DNA of 64,000 nt from Azorinus chamasolen. Lineage: Eukaryota > Mollusca > Bivalvia > Cardiida > Solecurtidae. Positions within the stretch are counted from its first letter, which is position 1, and every line of letters starts with the position of its first letter. The notes under the pieces are model-generated. The model was not told where the DNA came from. It saw only the letters and a list, made by a program, of their open reading frames with translations, and did no database searches. Both the position numbers and the translations under genes were made by a program. Of this stretch, positions 38,040 through 49,767 are shown piece after piece. The DNA lies in NCBI GenBank assembly GCA_963576725.1, contig OY755243.1, positions 77,293,349 to 77,357,348 of the forward strand, read 5' to 3'.

Positions 38040-39350
38040 AATTTGCGAATGAAACTAGGTTTGTTTTTGTCACAAAAACAGATGTCTCCCCCTCCCATCC
38101 TCTCTCCAATACACAAGTGTAATGTCTAACTCCAAACTTATCAGGGTCTAATTTTAAGTCATCAGGGGCAATAACTCCAACATTATCAGGGGAATACAAT
38201 TCAAGAACCCCGGGTACACAACAACACATGCTGGTCAACATTCCTGTGAAGTTTGGCGACTAGTACTAGTGGTTTCAGAGATACACATGAAACAAAGTAA
38301 AGTTTCTCTTATTTTAAGTCATAAGGGACAGTAACTCCAAAGTTATCAGGGGGAGACAATTAAAAAACCCAGATGCACAAGAACTCATGCTGGTGAACAT
38401 TCCTGTGAAGTTTGGTGACTCTAGCCCTACTGGTTTCAGAGATACGTGCAGCACAAAGTTTCTCTAATTTTAAGTTATCATATCAGGGACAATAACTCAA
38501 GAAGTATCAGGGGGAGACAATTAAAAAAAAACCAGGCGCACAACAACTCATGCTGGTCAATATTCCTGTGAAGTTTGGTGACTCTAGCCCTAGTGGTTTT
38601 AAAGATATGCATGACACAAAGTTTCTCTAATTTTAAGTAATCATATCAGGGGCAATAACTCCAAAGTTATCAAGGGGAGACAATTCGAAAATCCCAGGTG
38701 CACAACAACTTATGCTGGTCAACATTCCTGTGAAGTTTGGTGACTCTAGCCCTAGTGGTTTCAGAGATATGCACGACACTAAGTAAAGTTTCTCTAAGTT
38801 TAAGTCATCAGGGGCAGTAACTCTAAAGTTAACAGGGGGAGACAATTCATGCTAGTGAATAATCCTGTGAAGTTTGGCGACTCTAGCCCTACTGGTTTTA
38901 GAGATACGCACAACACAAAGTTTGTATAAATTTATGTGTTCATATCAGGGGCAATAACTCAAGAATTATCAGGGGGAGACAATTCAAAAAATATAGGTGC
39001 ACAACAACTCATGCTGGTGAACATTCCTGTGAAGTTTGGTGACTCTAACCCAACTGGTTTCAGAGATACGCGCGACACAAGTTTGTGAGGGACAGACGGA
39101 CAGAGATACGCACAACACAAAGTTTTTCTAATTTTATGTCATCAGGGGCAATAACTCCAAAGTTATCAGGGGAGACAATTCAAAAACCCCAGGTGCACAA
39201 CAACTCATGCTGGTGAACATTCTTGTGAAGTTTGGTGACTCTAACCCAACTGGTTTCAGAGATACGCGCGACACAAGTTTGTGAGGGACAGACGGACAGA
39301 CAACTCTGGCAAAAACAATATATCTCCCCATAAATGGGGGAGACATAATT
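38040..39350. repeat. About 160-bp tandem array with GACAGAC...GGGGGAGACATAA end
   Basis: The unit marker ATCAGGGGCAATAACTCCAA recurs near 38161, 38322, 38482, 38644, 38807, 38944 and 39141. Other parts of the unit are GTGAAGTTTGGTGACTCTAG and GGTTTCAGAGATACGC. The array closes with GACAGACGGACAGACAACTC, CAAAAACAATA and a CTCCCC / GGGGGAG hairpin. Short frames over it arise from the repeat. Confidence 0.85.
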
Positions 39351-40222
39351 ATAACAAACCTGACTACAGTTTCGACCAATACCAAAAGGTGCACATAAGC
39401 CATTATAAATATTATGTTAATAAATATTCATTTAAGAAAAATGCCATCATGAATATTCATTAGCTGAAGCTTTATTATTATAATGGTACATGTAAATGTA
39501 TACATGATGTTTTGGTATTGGTAAACTGTCAGATCTATTATAATTTCATAAGCAAACAGCAGACCCTGATTAGAGGGGCTCCTTCAGGAGCCATCTGATC
39601 TGTGTCTAATCTGCCAAGGCATGAAAATGTGCTTACAGTGCATATGAAGGAAAGGGTTAACCCTTTACCCCATTGATACAGTTTTCGCGACACCAACTTC
39701 CAATGTTTCATGCAAAAATGACAAAAGTTTAGGGGCAGATAATTCTGTAATGTCTAGCGGTAAACACATGAAAATTGTGTCCTGCACATCTACCATTCGT
39801 GGTTATTATGTATACCAAATATAAATTCAATAACTTTAAAACTGAAGGAGTTCGCAACACAAACTACCCATGTTGAAATCTGAAAAGACTGACCTGACCA
39901 ACCACTGGGGTGATTCCATTATACCCCCCTCAAACATGTTTGCAGGTGTAGAATTACCAGTATTAGGCCTAGAAATGTGTTCAGGAACCTGGATGTTCTA
40001 CTTAACTTTCCCTCATGTAACGTGTTTTCACGCATCTGCAAACAGAGTAGACCCAGGGTCTGCTCTGTTTGCTAATGGAATTTGATAGATGTTTCTTTGC
40101 TTTCTAAACTGCCTACAATGTTCCACCGTCCATATTTCTTTATAACTATTTTGTTAATGAATATTCAGTAGGTATTGAAATTTGGCCTAAATACAGTACA
40201 GGGAAAGGGTTAAGTGAAACTA

Positions 40223-40431
40223 TACAGTAAAGCCTCTCTATAACGACCACTAAATTATATCAAGTATTTTGTGTTAAAAGGCAGGTGGATGCTTAAAGCA
40301 AGGTGAAAGTAAAACAGAATGCTCCTATAGGAGCATTCTGTTTTACTATCACCTTGCTTTAAGCAACCACCTGCCCAAAATACCAATTAATTAACACAAT
40401 TTAGTGGTGGTTATAGAGAGGTTTTACTGTA
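40223..40431. mobile_element. TA-type MITE, family C, nearly perfect palindrome
   Basis: TA-CAGTAAAGCCTCTCTATAA to GAGAGGTTTTACTG-TA. The core arms GCTTAAAGCAAGGTGAAAGT and its inverse meet at AATGCTCCTATAGGAGCATT. Confidence 0.85.
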
Positions 40432-40888
40432 CCTACATGTAGTATGGCTATGACATGGGTATATATGTACATGTGATATTTTTAGAACAGTGGAACCTCG
40501 ATCTACAGGATATCTCCAAAATTTGGGTCCTTTCAAAATTTACAATACATGATTGCTCTAAAATGTATCACTACACATACCGGTATCTAGAAACACATAT
40601 CACAGCTTAATGCACGTCTTAAGAAATGCCGAAACCTCCAATAGGAGCTTTCAGCATTACTTTAGACCTGCATTAAGCTGTGAATTTTACAGATTAGAAA
40701 TCGGATTACTCGAATTTCTGTTATCTCGAAGTCATTTGTATGGTCCCTTGAAGTTCAAGATATCCAAGTTCAACTGTAACTAAGAACAGAAAGCGCATGA
40801 CAACCCTCTTCAGTACTCTTTTCAGTGGATCACAACTGTTTGCATATCTTCTATGACCACATGTTACCCTTTTTTTTTCTTTTTTAAG

Positions 40889-40908
40889 ATCCCCCCCCCC
40901 CCCCCCCC
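40889..40908. repeat. Poly-C tract
   Basis: A run of about 18-19 C follows a T-rich tract. A poly-G run near 32795 is the only comparable homopolymer here. Length is prone to assembly error. Confidence 0.8.
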
Positions 40909-42813
40909 CTAACGGCTATGGCAACACCTTTGACATTTTTCAACCTATTCAATGCTGAAAACAAGTTGCTGTCATGTTTAGATGGTGTTTACCCAGACCA
41001 GAGGGCTCCTAGAGGAACCCTCTGATCAGGGTCTTCACTATTAGTCATTCAAAATCCTCTCTTTTACCCTTTTATACTGTATGGATTCTACCAATAAAAA
41101 GTGGACGACTCCACTGTGAAAATGCAGCATTGAAAAGGTTTACATAATCTAATATCACTTTGACAAGATAAAAGGAAATAACAACATATAATATTCTATC
41201 ATTTTATTGATAAAAAATCCCTTTCATAGTACTTAGCAGTCATTTCAATAGTAATAAAATCACCGACTTCAAAAATTATGCACCTGATCACTTCTATGTA
41301 CAACCATCAATCATTAATACAGATATTCAACACGATTTGAAATTCAATGAAAAAAATAGTTTAGCCCTTGACAGCATTCACATAGTCGACTTATCAACAC
41401 CAACATTGCTTTTCACCTTCACTGATTAAACATTACCGGAGATCTAAATAAGATTTTTACTGAAGAAATCTAGTTAACCCTTTCCTTCCTATAAACCCGT
41501 TTTAACACATTTGCAAACAGAGTAGACGCAGATCAGACGGCTACTATAGCAGTCTGATCAGGGTCTGATATGTTTGCTAATGGAATCGGTTTCTTTACTT
41601 TCAAAATTGGCTACAATTTTCAACCTTCCATATTTTATTATAACTATTTTGTACATGAATATTCAGTAGGTATTGAAATTTGACCTAAACAGGGAACGAG
41701 TTAAGACACTTTCTACATTTCTCCAACAAACATTTATCTTACAATGTTAATCCTTAGAACAGCCTCTCTGGGATATTCTAATGACTAGCAGCAAGATGGA
41801 GATTCTACTAGACCAGTACACATCTTATATGCAGCTCTATCAACTTCATTGCAATACATTAGTCTCATTTAATCCTTTACCTCAAAGACATGCAGATTTT
41901 AAACACTGTAGACGTAGATCAAATGGCTCATTTACAAGCTGTCTGATCAATGTCTGCTGTTTGCATATGGAATAATTTAGATTCGATTCAACAGTTTCTG
42001 CCATGACCAGAATTTCTGTTCACAAGCCATTATAAAAATCCAGATATTTCATGAAGTTGTTTTTTATTGAATACTCATCAGGTAATGGATTAAAATGTAC
42101 AACCATTTTGCTTTTTCATTTGCTTGAACATCAAAATACAAGGTATAATAAATCTGTGTAAAAATAATGCAGTGTCAGGCTGTGACCTATTGCAATGTGG
42201 TTATTCCGATGGATCCAGTCTGGCTGCAGAGCTAAATTTGCCAGTGGCATGCTAAACAGCTGAAGGTTATTTTGTAGCAATATCTATAGACCAATAACAA
42301 AATTTAGGCAATTATGGCGACTATTGCCAACACCTACAGACATTGACCAGTCTCATAACCAAAGATTCACTTTCAAAAAACTACTTAATATACATGTTAT
42401 ATATATAAAGGCACTATTGCAGATTTTGCAAGCTATGGTCAGCTGACGTTTGGCTATGGATAAACCAGTGCCATGTGGATCAACAACTTGTGCAAAGCAC
42501 AGAAAATATTTTCAGTTTTTGCAAAGTTTGTCTCATATTTAGTTGTTGATGCAGTTTCCATTTTACATGTGTTTAGAGTCAACTAGTTCCTTCACGACTA
42601 GATGTCGGTCTACCATACAAAATTAAAGTGTTTGAAATGTATTCGTTACACTCGACTTCTTTACGTAAACTTCGGCCAAACTTTATCCTCTCCGTCTGAA
42701 TACGGGGAACTAGTACTCTGCAAAAAGTGTAGACCCATAATCAGAGGTTTTTTTCTAGGGGAACCCCGTCATCAGGGTCTGCACAGTTTGATACAAATGT
42801 TTCTCTAGGAGAG

Positions 42814-43042
42814 TTAACCCATTCCTCCATAGGCTATTTTTAGACCAACCTGCTTTGAATGAATCTACCCAAAAGGAGCATTTAATAGAGAAAAGTAAAA
42901 TTTTAGAATTTTGTAGTTTTAAACCATTGTGATAAATAGAGCATTTGCTCCTATAGGAGCAAATGCTCTATTTATCACAATGGTTTCAAGAAGTGGTTAT
43001 TACAGAAGCGTAGAAAGTCGTATTTATGGAGGAGAGAGTTAA
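42814..43042. mobile_element. TTAA-type MITE, family B, near-consensus
   Basis: TTAACCCATTCCTCCATAGG to GGAGGAGAGAGTTAA. The core AAACCATTGTGATAAATAGA, GCATTTGCTCCTATAGGAGC and inverted arm is almost perfect. Confidence 0.85.
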
Positions 43043-45703
43043 GCCTTTCTTACTGAATGGACTCCATAGTTCAACATAGAGCATTCAAAGGGTTAAAAAT
43101 CACAGCCAAAAATCATCTATGTAGTTTGGTTTCAGCAGATTATGATATGAACGTTTTTGCTTTGCTTCAGAAAAAAAATTGTAATAGAGACCAGACACAA
43201 ACACAAACAAATTGGAGAACAGCCCAATAAATGTAAGCCCGTTCAAATCATTAAATTCAATTCAACAATCAACAGCATGTAAGTTCATCACATATTGTGT
43301 CAAATTCTAACCATTTATCCAACAAATAACCTTGTTAGTAGAATCATAAAATTTACATCTACCTTTCCAAATTAGACATACTTTGTTTTAATTAACAAAT
43401 CAACAAATGGTAAATACTTATAACAAAATTTATATTGAATATCACAATTCTCATATATGGCCTTGAATTTGCATTACTAAATTCTTTGAGAAAATCTTGT
43501 GAAGAAAAAGGAAGTATGTTCAAGAATTTTTAGCACAGAGTACACCAGGGACATGTCTTAACAAAATCTTGCTTCCCTGACAAACTCTACTTTGCTGCAA
43601 CTTGTTAGAATCGTCTCCGAGAGGTGATTCTTACAAGATGCAGCAAGATACAGTTTAGTGAAGAAATGTTAAAACATGCCAATTAGATTTTCTATATATG
43701 AAATCTCTCATCTACAGCCCTGGTATACACTATGCAATGCCTCAACCCTTTACTCCATGAATATTCATACATGTAAGAAATAATGACATCATGAATATTA
43801 AATTGATCAATCTATATGGCATATGAAATCTGGAATTTTTAGCCATGGCAGACACTAAGATATATAAATTATTTCATAATCAAACATAGCAGACCCTTAT
43901 CAAATGGCACCTATATGAGCCAGCTAATCAGGGTCTACTCTATTTGCAAAAGGTGTATTTATGGAGTTAAGGGTTAATATTGCGCAAAAATCAATACAAT
44001 AGTACAATGTATCTTGAAACCATATAAAACTTCATCCTGCCATATAAATTATCTACACAAATCATCTGATCCAAATACATAAACATCAGATCCACTCATT
44101 CCTTGTGAGGAACTGTTGACTGGATGTTATGCAGAACTATTGACCTAGTGTCAACCAATTCAGACTGATCAGATGTTCATTCACTTCAAATCTGACCTAT
44201 ATTCATGTTGTTTGCAAAAAGCATCTACGAATACTGCATAGATATCTGTAATAGACTGAGCATCCATGAGTTTAAATTTTCTTCAAATTTTCCATCAATG
44301 AAAGCACTTTCATGTAAAAAAAACAAAAAAACAAGACTTACAAAATTATGACAAAATTCCACTATTGTGACAAGAATTATAAAATTTCCACAGAGAGGAT
44401 TCCTTCACCATTATTGTAAAATAAAGACAAAATCAGCTGTTTAATGCTTTCTCAATTTACCTCTAGAATATTCAGCAAGAAATAACGAGTGTATTTAGCT
44501 CAATTTTATAATTGCATCATTTATAAGCAAACAGAGCAAAACCTGATCATACAACTTTTGTAGGAGCCATCATATCAGGATCTGCTCGATTTGCTTACAA
44601 AAATACAACAGATCTTGCAAAGGTGTGAAAAGGCGTTTATATATAATGGAAAGGGTTAAAATTCAGCGACATGTAACATATTCACTAAACCAGGTGCTAT
44701 GCAAACTGTCAACACACTTTCCTTCATATAAACACATTTACAAACAGAGTAGACCCAGATTAGATTGCTCCTATAGGAGTTGTCTGATCAGGGTATGTTG
44801 TTCGTTAATGGAATTTGATAGATCTGTATCTTTAGTTCTAAAATGGCTTCAATGTTCCACCATTCATATTTCTTGGTAACTATTTTGTCCATGAACATTC
44901 AGCTGGTATTGAAATTTGGACGAAAGATAGAAAGTGAAAGGGTTAACCAAGACCACATGCATATTCAAATTGGCAATGTTACAATGTTAATCAGATTGTT
45001 TAACCTGTTTCACCCCTTATCCAATAAATTCCATGTGGATACAAAACAACCTAAAGTTTTAAACTATTTGACAAAATCTGCTGGTTACACTGCTACTCGT
45101 CAATGTAGGCATATTGTTCTAGAAGCCTCATTTAACCCTTTCCTCCATAAAAAGGCCTCTTCACCTCTTTGCAAACAGTAGACCCAGATCAAACAGCTCC
45201 TAATGGAGCTCATTGATCAGGGTCTGCTTATGAAATAACTTTATACAGATCTATCTGACTCTACAGTTTGTCTAGTGTTCATGTGTCATATAATAAATCC
45301 AGCCAATTAATATTCATGATGTAATTTCTTTCATGAATGTTCATGAAGTAAAGGGTTAACTAAGAATTCCAAGGTAGAATGTAAAACTTGACAGGATACC
45401 TATCAGTCATCACTGAATTGGGCATCCTGCAAGTTAGTTCTGTACAATCCACATTTCTTTGTAGAACAACAAAAACTAATACAAACTTAATCACACACGT
45501 TTTTCAATTCTAGTTTGTGAACACAAAATACGGTTGAGAGGATGATAACGGTTATAAAATTGAAAGTTTGATGACGATGATACATGGTAAATAGTCATGT
45601 CACACAATTCATGACGAGATGTAAATATGGGATGGCAGTGTGATAGTTTGATACTTTCTCCGGAATGATTTGCATAGATTGTCAGTTTTGAGATGTACAC
45701 TGT

Positions 45704-46476
45704 TTATGAGGAATTTGACTCACTCTCTTTCTGCTTTTCTAGTTCATTCATTGCAACATCAACCAGCATGAAAAATGGTCTGAACCGGTCTTCCTCAATA
45801 GGCCTAACAATAACATTAGGCGGGGACGGAGGTGGTGTATTGCTGGACGAATAAACACTCTGACCATCAGATTGAGAGCCACTTTCCAAGTACATCTCTG
45901 GCTTGGTAGCAGGTATGATAATCTGCCTGTGATGATCAAAATTAACATGTGAAGAATTATCAACCACTGATTCAGACTCGGAAAAATTGTCACTGGATGA
46001 TGAAGCTTCATAATCAGACATGTATCCATCTATTTCTGGCTGTGGTGTTCTGGTTGGTACATCACTGTCAAACCTGCCAATCTTGTAAGGTATGTATGGG
46101 TAACAGGCGGTCTCACTTTTCATCATCCTTTCATCAAATCTGTCAAGCAATGATTGCTTATGTTTACGTGTAATGGTATACTGCTCTGGATCATGTCCAT
46201 CTTTCTTAATCATTTCTGGTAGAATACGTCTACGAGCATTGATGAACCAATTACACACCTGAAGAACTGTCAAATTGGCAGCATTTGACAGGTAAACTTT
46301 CTCTTGATCTGTTGGATATGCATTGTATCTATGTTCATAAAGCCAGTTTTTCAGTATTCTGACACTTTCTTTTGCAAGATTTCCTCTCCTTTTCTTTGAT
46401 CCTGGTCCATCACCACTGTCACCCTGTCGTCCCTCACTCGAATCATAAGCATTCCATTGTCGTTCCATATCTCGCG
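45704..46476 (-). CDS. TGIF: TGIF exon 2 (homeodomain and C-terminus)
   Basis: Acceptor TATATTTCAG at 46477, stop TAA at 45704-45706. An apparently longer frame up to 46510 reads through the intron and should not be used. An internal Met (residue 9) also lies at its 5' end, so MERQWNAYD could be an alternative N-terminus if the first exon is wrong. Confidence 0.93.
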
Positions 46477-47030
46477 CTGAAATATAAAATGTTACTAAAT
46501 ATAGAAACACCTTCGCGCGGGAAATACCGTCACTTTGACAAAGGCAAATGTCAGACCGGAAAGTAGGTCATGAGATTGTTTGGCTTAAACACACCTGTTG
46601 TTCGTCTTTGTCTACCGAAACAGAATAAATAAACTTCAAAAACATGTTAAGATCCATCAAATTATACCCATTACACTGACCGTTGTTTCATATTGTGTTG
46701 CAATACTTGTTCTATGAATGATATCATATCCGTTTATATTATCAACAAAGAAAAAATGGAGTCGGCGCGGAAATCTGTCAAAGTTCGAAAGGCACATTTG
46801 CGACGTAAATACCAGTGTCTCAATCTGAATTTACGATATTTTCATAGATTTTTATACAAAAAGATGTTGTATAATGGTTTCGTTGTAATAGAGTCTTACT
46901 TTTGGTCGAAAGCAGAGCTTGAGTTTCGCTTCTGACACCACGTGCTCCGGTAACTATTCAACAAGTGTCACAGACTAAATGCATGATTGTTTGTAACATT
47001 CGAAATAAACTTACCTCTTTTCGGTCGCAT
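45704..47030 (-). CDS. TGIF: TGIF-type TALE homeobox transcription factor (two exons)
   Basis: Exons 47015-47030 and 45704-46476 join in phase 1 to give 262 residues. The homeodomain is at about residues 33-96: [33 protein letters not shown] with the TALE insertion (AYP, 58-60), and recognition helix [11 protein letters not shown], followed by [17 protein letters not shown], all typical of TGIF1/TGIF2. TGIFs are nuclear repressors that bind TGTCA-like sites and dampen TGF-beta/Smad and retinoid signalling. The C-terminal half is Ser/Pro-rich ([11 protein letters not shown] near 235) with an acidic Ser run ([12 protein letters not shown]), and ends [20 protein letters not shown], a likely conserved C-terminal helix. 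Which vertebrate paralogue it equals cannot be told. Confidence 0.93.
47015..47030 (-). CDS. TGIF: TGIF exon 1 (start codon)
   Basis: ATG CGA CCG AAA AGA G precedes a consensus donor GAG|GTAAGT and joins CG of exon 2 to give MRPKRARDMERQ in frame. An in-frame TAG lies upstream of the ATG in the same exon, so the start is not further 5'. The 538-bp intron (46477-47014) holds no recognisable repeat. Confidence 0.75.
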
Positions 47031-47290
47031 ATCACAATCCAGTACAACTTTTACAGATCTGATCTATTTTCAAGCGATGAGAACTCAAATAAACTCTCCA
47101 AATTTAATAAATTGTGTCCCGACTACTGTTTCTGTTATCAACGTTTACACCACGAGGGAGATCACAGACCGTAGCCTCGATTGTTTGACAGGCGCGCTAG
47201 ACCACGTGAAGGAAAGCGCCGCGATGATTGGTTATTATTTTGACAGATAGCGAAACGTCACTTCTCAGAAGCGTATGGTAGCACATGGTT
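47031..47290 (-). promoter_or_regulatory. Probable TGIF 5' UTR and promoter
   Basis: The region just upstream of the TGIF start is richer in GC and CpG than the surroundings (for example AGGCGCGCTAGACCACGTGA near 47190 and GAAAGCGCCGCGATG near 47212) and free of MITEs. A CACGTG E-box is visible. The transcription start cannot be placed from sequence alone. Confidence 0.45.
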
Positions 47291-47515
47291 TCGTACCAAA
47301 TGTCACCTCGTGGTGTGTTGAGTAAAACGACTCTCTTAGTTTGCAATGGCTTGAGTATTGAAAGAAAATCGAATATTTGATCGACATCAGCTTTGAAACA
47401 TTTGTCGCATCCGTTACCGTTTTTGAAGTGAATGTTAAAACACTTAAACCTTTCCCGCTAAATTGTACGAATGTTGTAAACTGATTCCAGATATATTCTA
47501 TACACAAATAAATCT

Positions 47516-47533
47516 ATCTATCTATCTATCTAT
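47516..47533. repeat. (CTAT)n microsatellite
   Basis: A short run of about five TATC/CTAT units beginning in AATCTATCTATC. Confidence 0.85.
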
Positions 47534-49527
47534 AACTCAATGACTTATCAGGATTCAAACACTGAATGACGCTCAGATGGTAGATTTACAACCATTTATC
47601 TCATATATACGGCTTTAAAGCTTTTGCAAAATAAAGTAGACAAAGATCAGACGACTATTTACTTATGGATCCCGAATACTGTTGATCTGATTCTACAGTT
47701 TCTACTAGATCTACGGCTAAAAATCCGCGTGTTTCATAATAAAAAAAACATCTAGTTAATTCACGGTGTCCTTATTTCTTACATGAATATTCTTCAGCTG
47801 AAGGATTAAATATGTACATTGAAAGCGGAAGTCAACGACATAATTTGCAGCAAGTTCCTTTGTTCTAGCCGAGGTGATATTTATTTATTCAAATTCGTTT
47901 AATTTTAGACGGTCCACTCCATCCCTAGAGTCAATTTAGATTAACGAGACACGTGATTCATCAAGGATGTGTGGATATAGACGGTCGACATGCATAGTCT
48001 AGATATATGCATTGCTCTATAAACACCAGGCTTCAAAAGGATTCTTTATCTACAAATTCTTGCTTTCTTATGCTATGAATATTTATTTCAGAATTAATGA
48101 CATTTGAATATTTCTATAATGGCAAATGGACACATTTTTTTGCCATGACAGAAACTGTAGAATCAGATCTATATTATCAGACCAGACATTTCATACAGGA
48201 GCTGTCTGGTCTGGGTCTACTATGTTTGCTAATGGGTTAAAAGGTGTATTTACTGAGCAAAATGTTAATCATATCTGATTTGCACAGAGCAAGAGATAAA
48301 CGTGTTAAATTGATTAATCGAATTTTATTATTCTTTCGTCTATTTACCTATCCGTATAACAGAGGTCCAGGGTTTGGTGGAGAAAGGACGATTTTAGTAT
48401 TTGAGTACTCACCAAAATCCGTAGCTCTGCACGACATATATACGTTTCAAAATATAATTATATATAATACAGCATAGTAGGAGATGTTTTAAGTGTTCGC
48501 TTTCTTATCAAACAAGACAACCTTAAAATACCGGTTGTTATTAATGCAGAGCAAAAAAAATGCGTGAAAGGATTTCTTACCATGAGAGATGTTTTACCTC
48601 ATGAATATTCACATAAGAAATTATGCCATCGTGAATAATTAATAGCTAGTCTAACGTACTATATACAGAATGGTGAAATAAAGGAGCAATCAGTTACATG
48701 CGGATTTATTTCTCTAAATAATTCATATGCAAAAAGATAGTCCAGATAAGATGCTGCGTAAATTAAATCATTTTCAAGAATAACTTCTTTATTTCTTCAC
48801 TAAACCCTATGTTGTGACCACTCTTTAGAATCGTCTGAAAGAGGCGATTCTAAAGTGTGGTCACAATATACATTATAGGGTTTGGAGGAGAAAAGACGAT
48901 ATATCTGTAACACATACGCAAACAGGGGCTGTTTGATCTGGGTCTACTCTGTTTATAAGAGGCGTAAAAGAGCTGCTGTATGTAAGAGTTCAGCTTAATT
49001 TTCTAAGTGAACTCGCCTAACATGTTCATGTATTATGGACCTTATTGTCACTTAGACGGTCCACTCCATGACTTTATTTATTTGCTGATATGACCTTTTG
49101 AAAATAGTTTGTCAAGCCCCTATCATCTTGGTCAATCCGGTTTGCATGTGTCCGTTTAAAGAAACAACTTAGGATTGCACCGAATACTACATGCATTTGT
49201 TCTTTCTAAGAATTTCGTAAGCAGAGACAAGTTATATTTGTGGGTTTCCGTTATGTCATGTGGGTTTTTAGTTTGTGGTATGTCAAGATGGTCAACCTCT
49301 AACATGTTACAGGCGATTCTGGGATGTTGCGTGCAAAGAGTTTGGATCCAGATTAGACACCAAGTAAATCGGCGTCCCATCAGGAGCCAAACTCTTTTAT
49401 AGTCTATAGCCGCATAATTGAAAAGAGAAACGAAAACATACATGTACATGTATATCATTTTAAAACCGAGGAAATTAACACCCTTTACAAATTCCAGTAT
49501 GCTCAATATGCCATATGTTAAGTGAGC

Positions 49528-49767
49528 CTAACCCATGATTCATTCCCCTTGAACTATTTAAGTATTTTTAGACGACACTTTGAATAAATCTACCAAAAAA
49601 GGAGCATTAACTATAGAAAAGGAGAATTTAAAATAGTGTAGTTTTTAAACCATTATGATAAATAGAGCATTTGCTCCTATGGAGCAAATGCTCTATTTAT
49701 CTCAATAGTTTAAAAATTGACTTTTACAAAGGCATCATAAAGGCGCCAGTAGGAGGGAATGAGTTAA
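49528..49767. mobile_element. TTAA-type MITE, family B
   Basis: Degenerate left end (CTAACCCATGATTCATTCCC), right end GGAGGGAATGAGTTAA. Core GAGCATTTGCTCCTATGGAG, then CAAATGCTC with AAACCATTATGATAAATA arms. Confidence 0.75.

Larger units (their letters stand above)
34277..45703. repeat. Intergenic region between CLPP and TGIF 3' ends
   Basis: The two genes are convergent. The first 6 kb are almost wholly TTAA-type and TA-type MITEs plus a tandem array (38040-39350). Unlisted TTAA copies lie near 36242-36487, 37416-37652, 39656 onward, 40010-40214, 41474-41704, 43742-43976, 44711-44945 and 45130-45359. Family H hairpin at 43570-43660. The stretches 42100-42600, 43080-43560, 43980-44450 and 45360-45700 look unique; part may be TGIF 3' UTR, but I could not place a polyadenylation site with confidence. 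Confidence 0.65.

Noticed and set aside
38038..39403. Frames with repeated SCCAPGVFELSPLDN-type peptides
   Set aside because: They are translations of the 160-bp tandem array, shift frame between units and contain stops.
46477..46510. Longer TGIF start at [10 protein letters not shown]
   Set aside because: This reads through a clear intron end (TATATTTCAG). The spliced start at 47030 is in phase and has an upstream in-frame stop.
46693..46935. 80-codon plus-strand frame [10 protein letters not shown] within TGIF intron 1
   Set aside because: Lies antisense in the intron, no homology, no splice or promoter context.
47265..47507. 80-codon minus-strand frame upstream of TGIF
   Set aside because: No similarity and no splice signals. 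Probably promoter or 5' flanking DNA.
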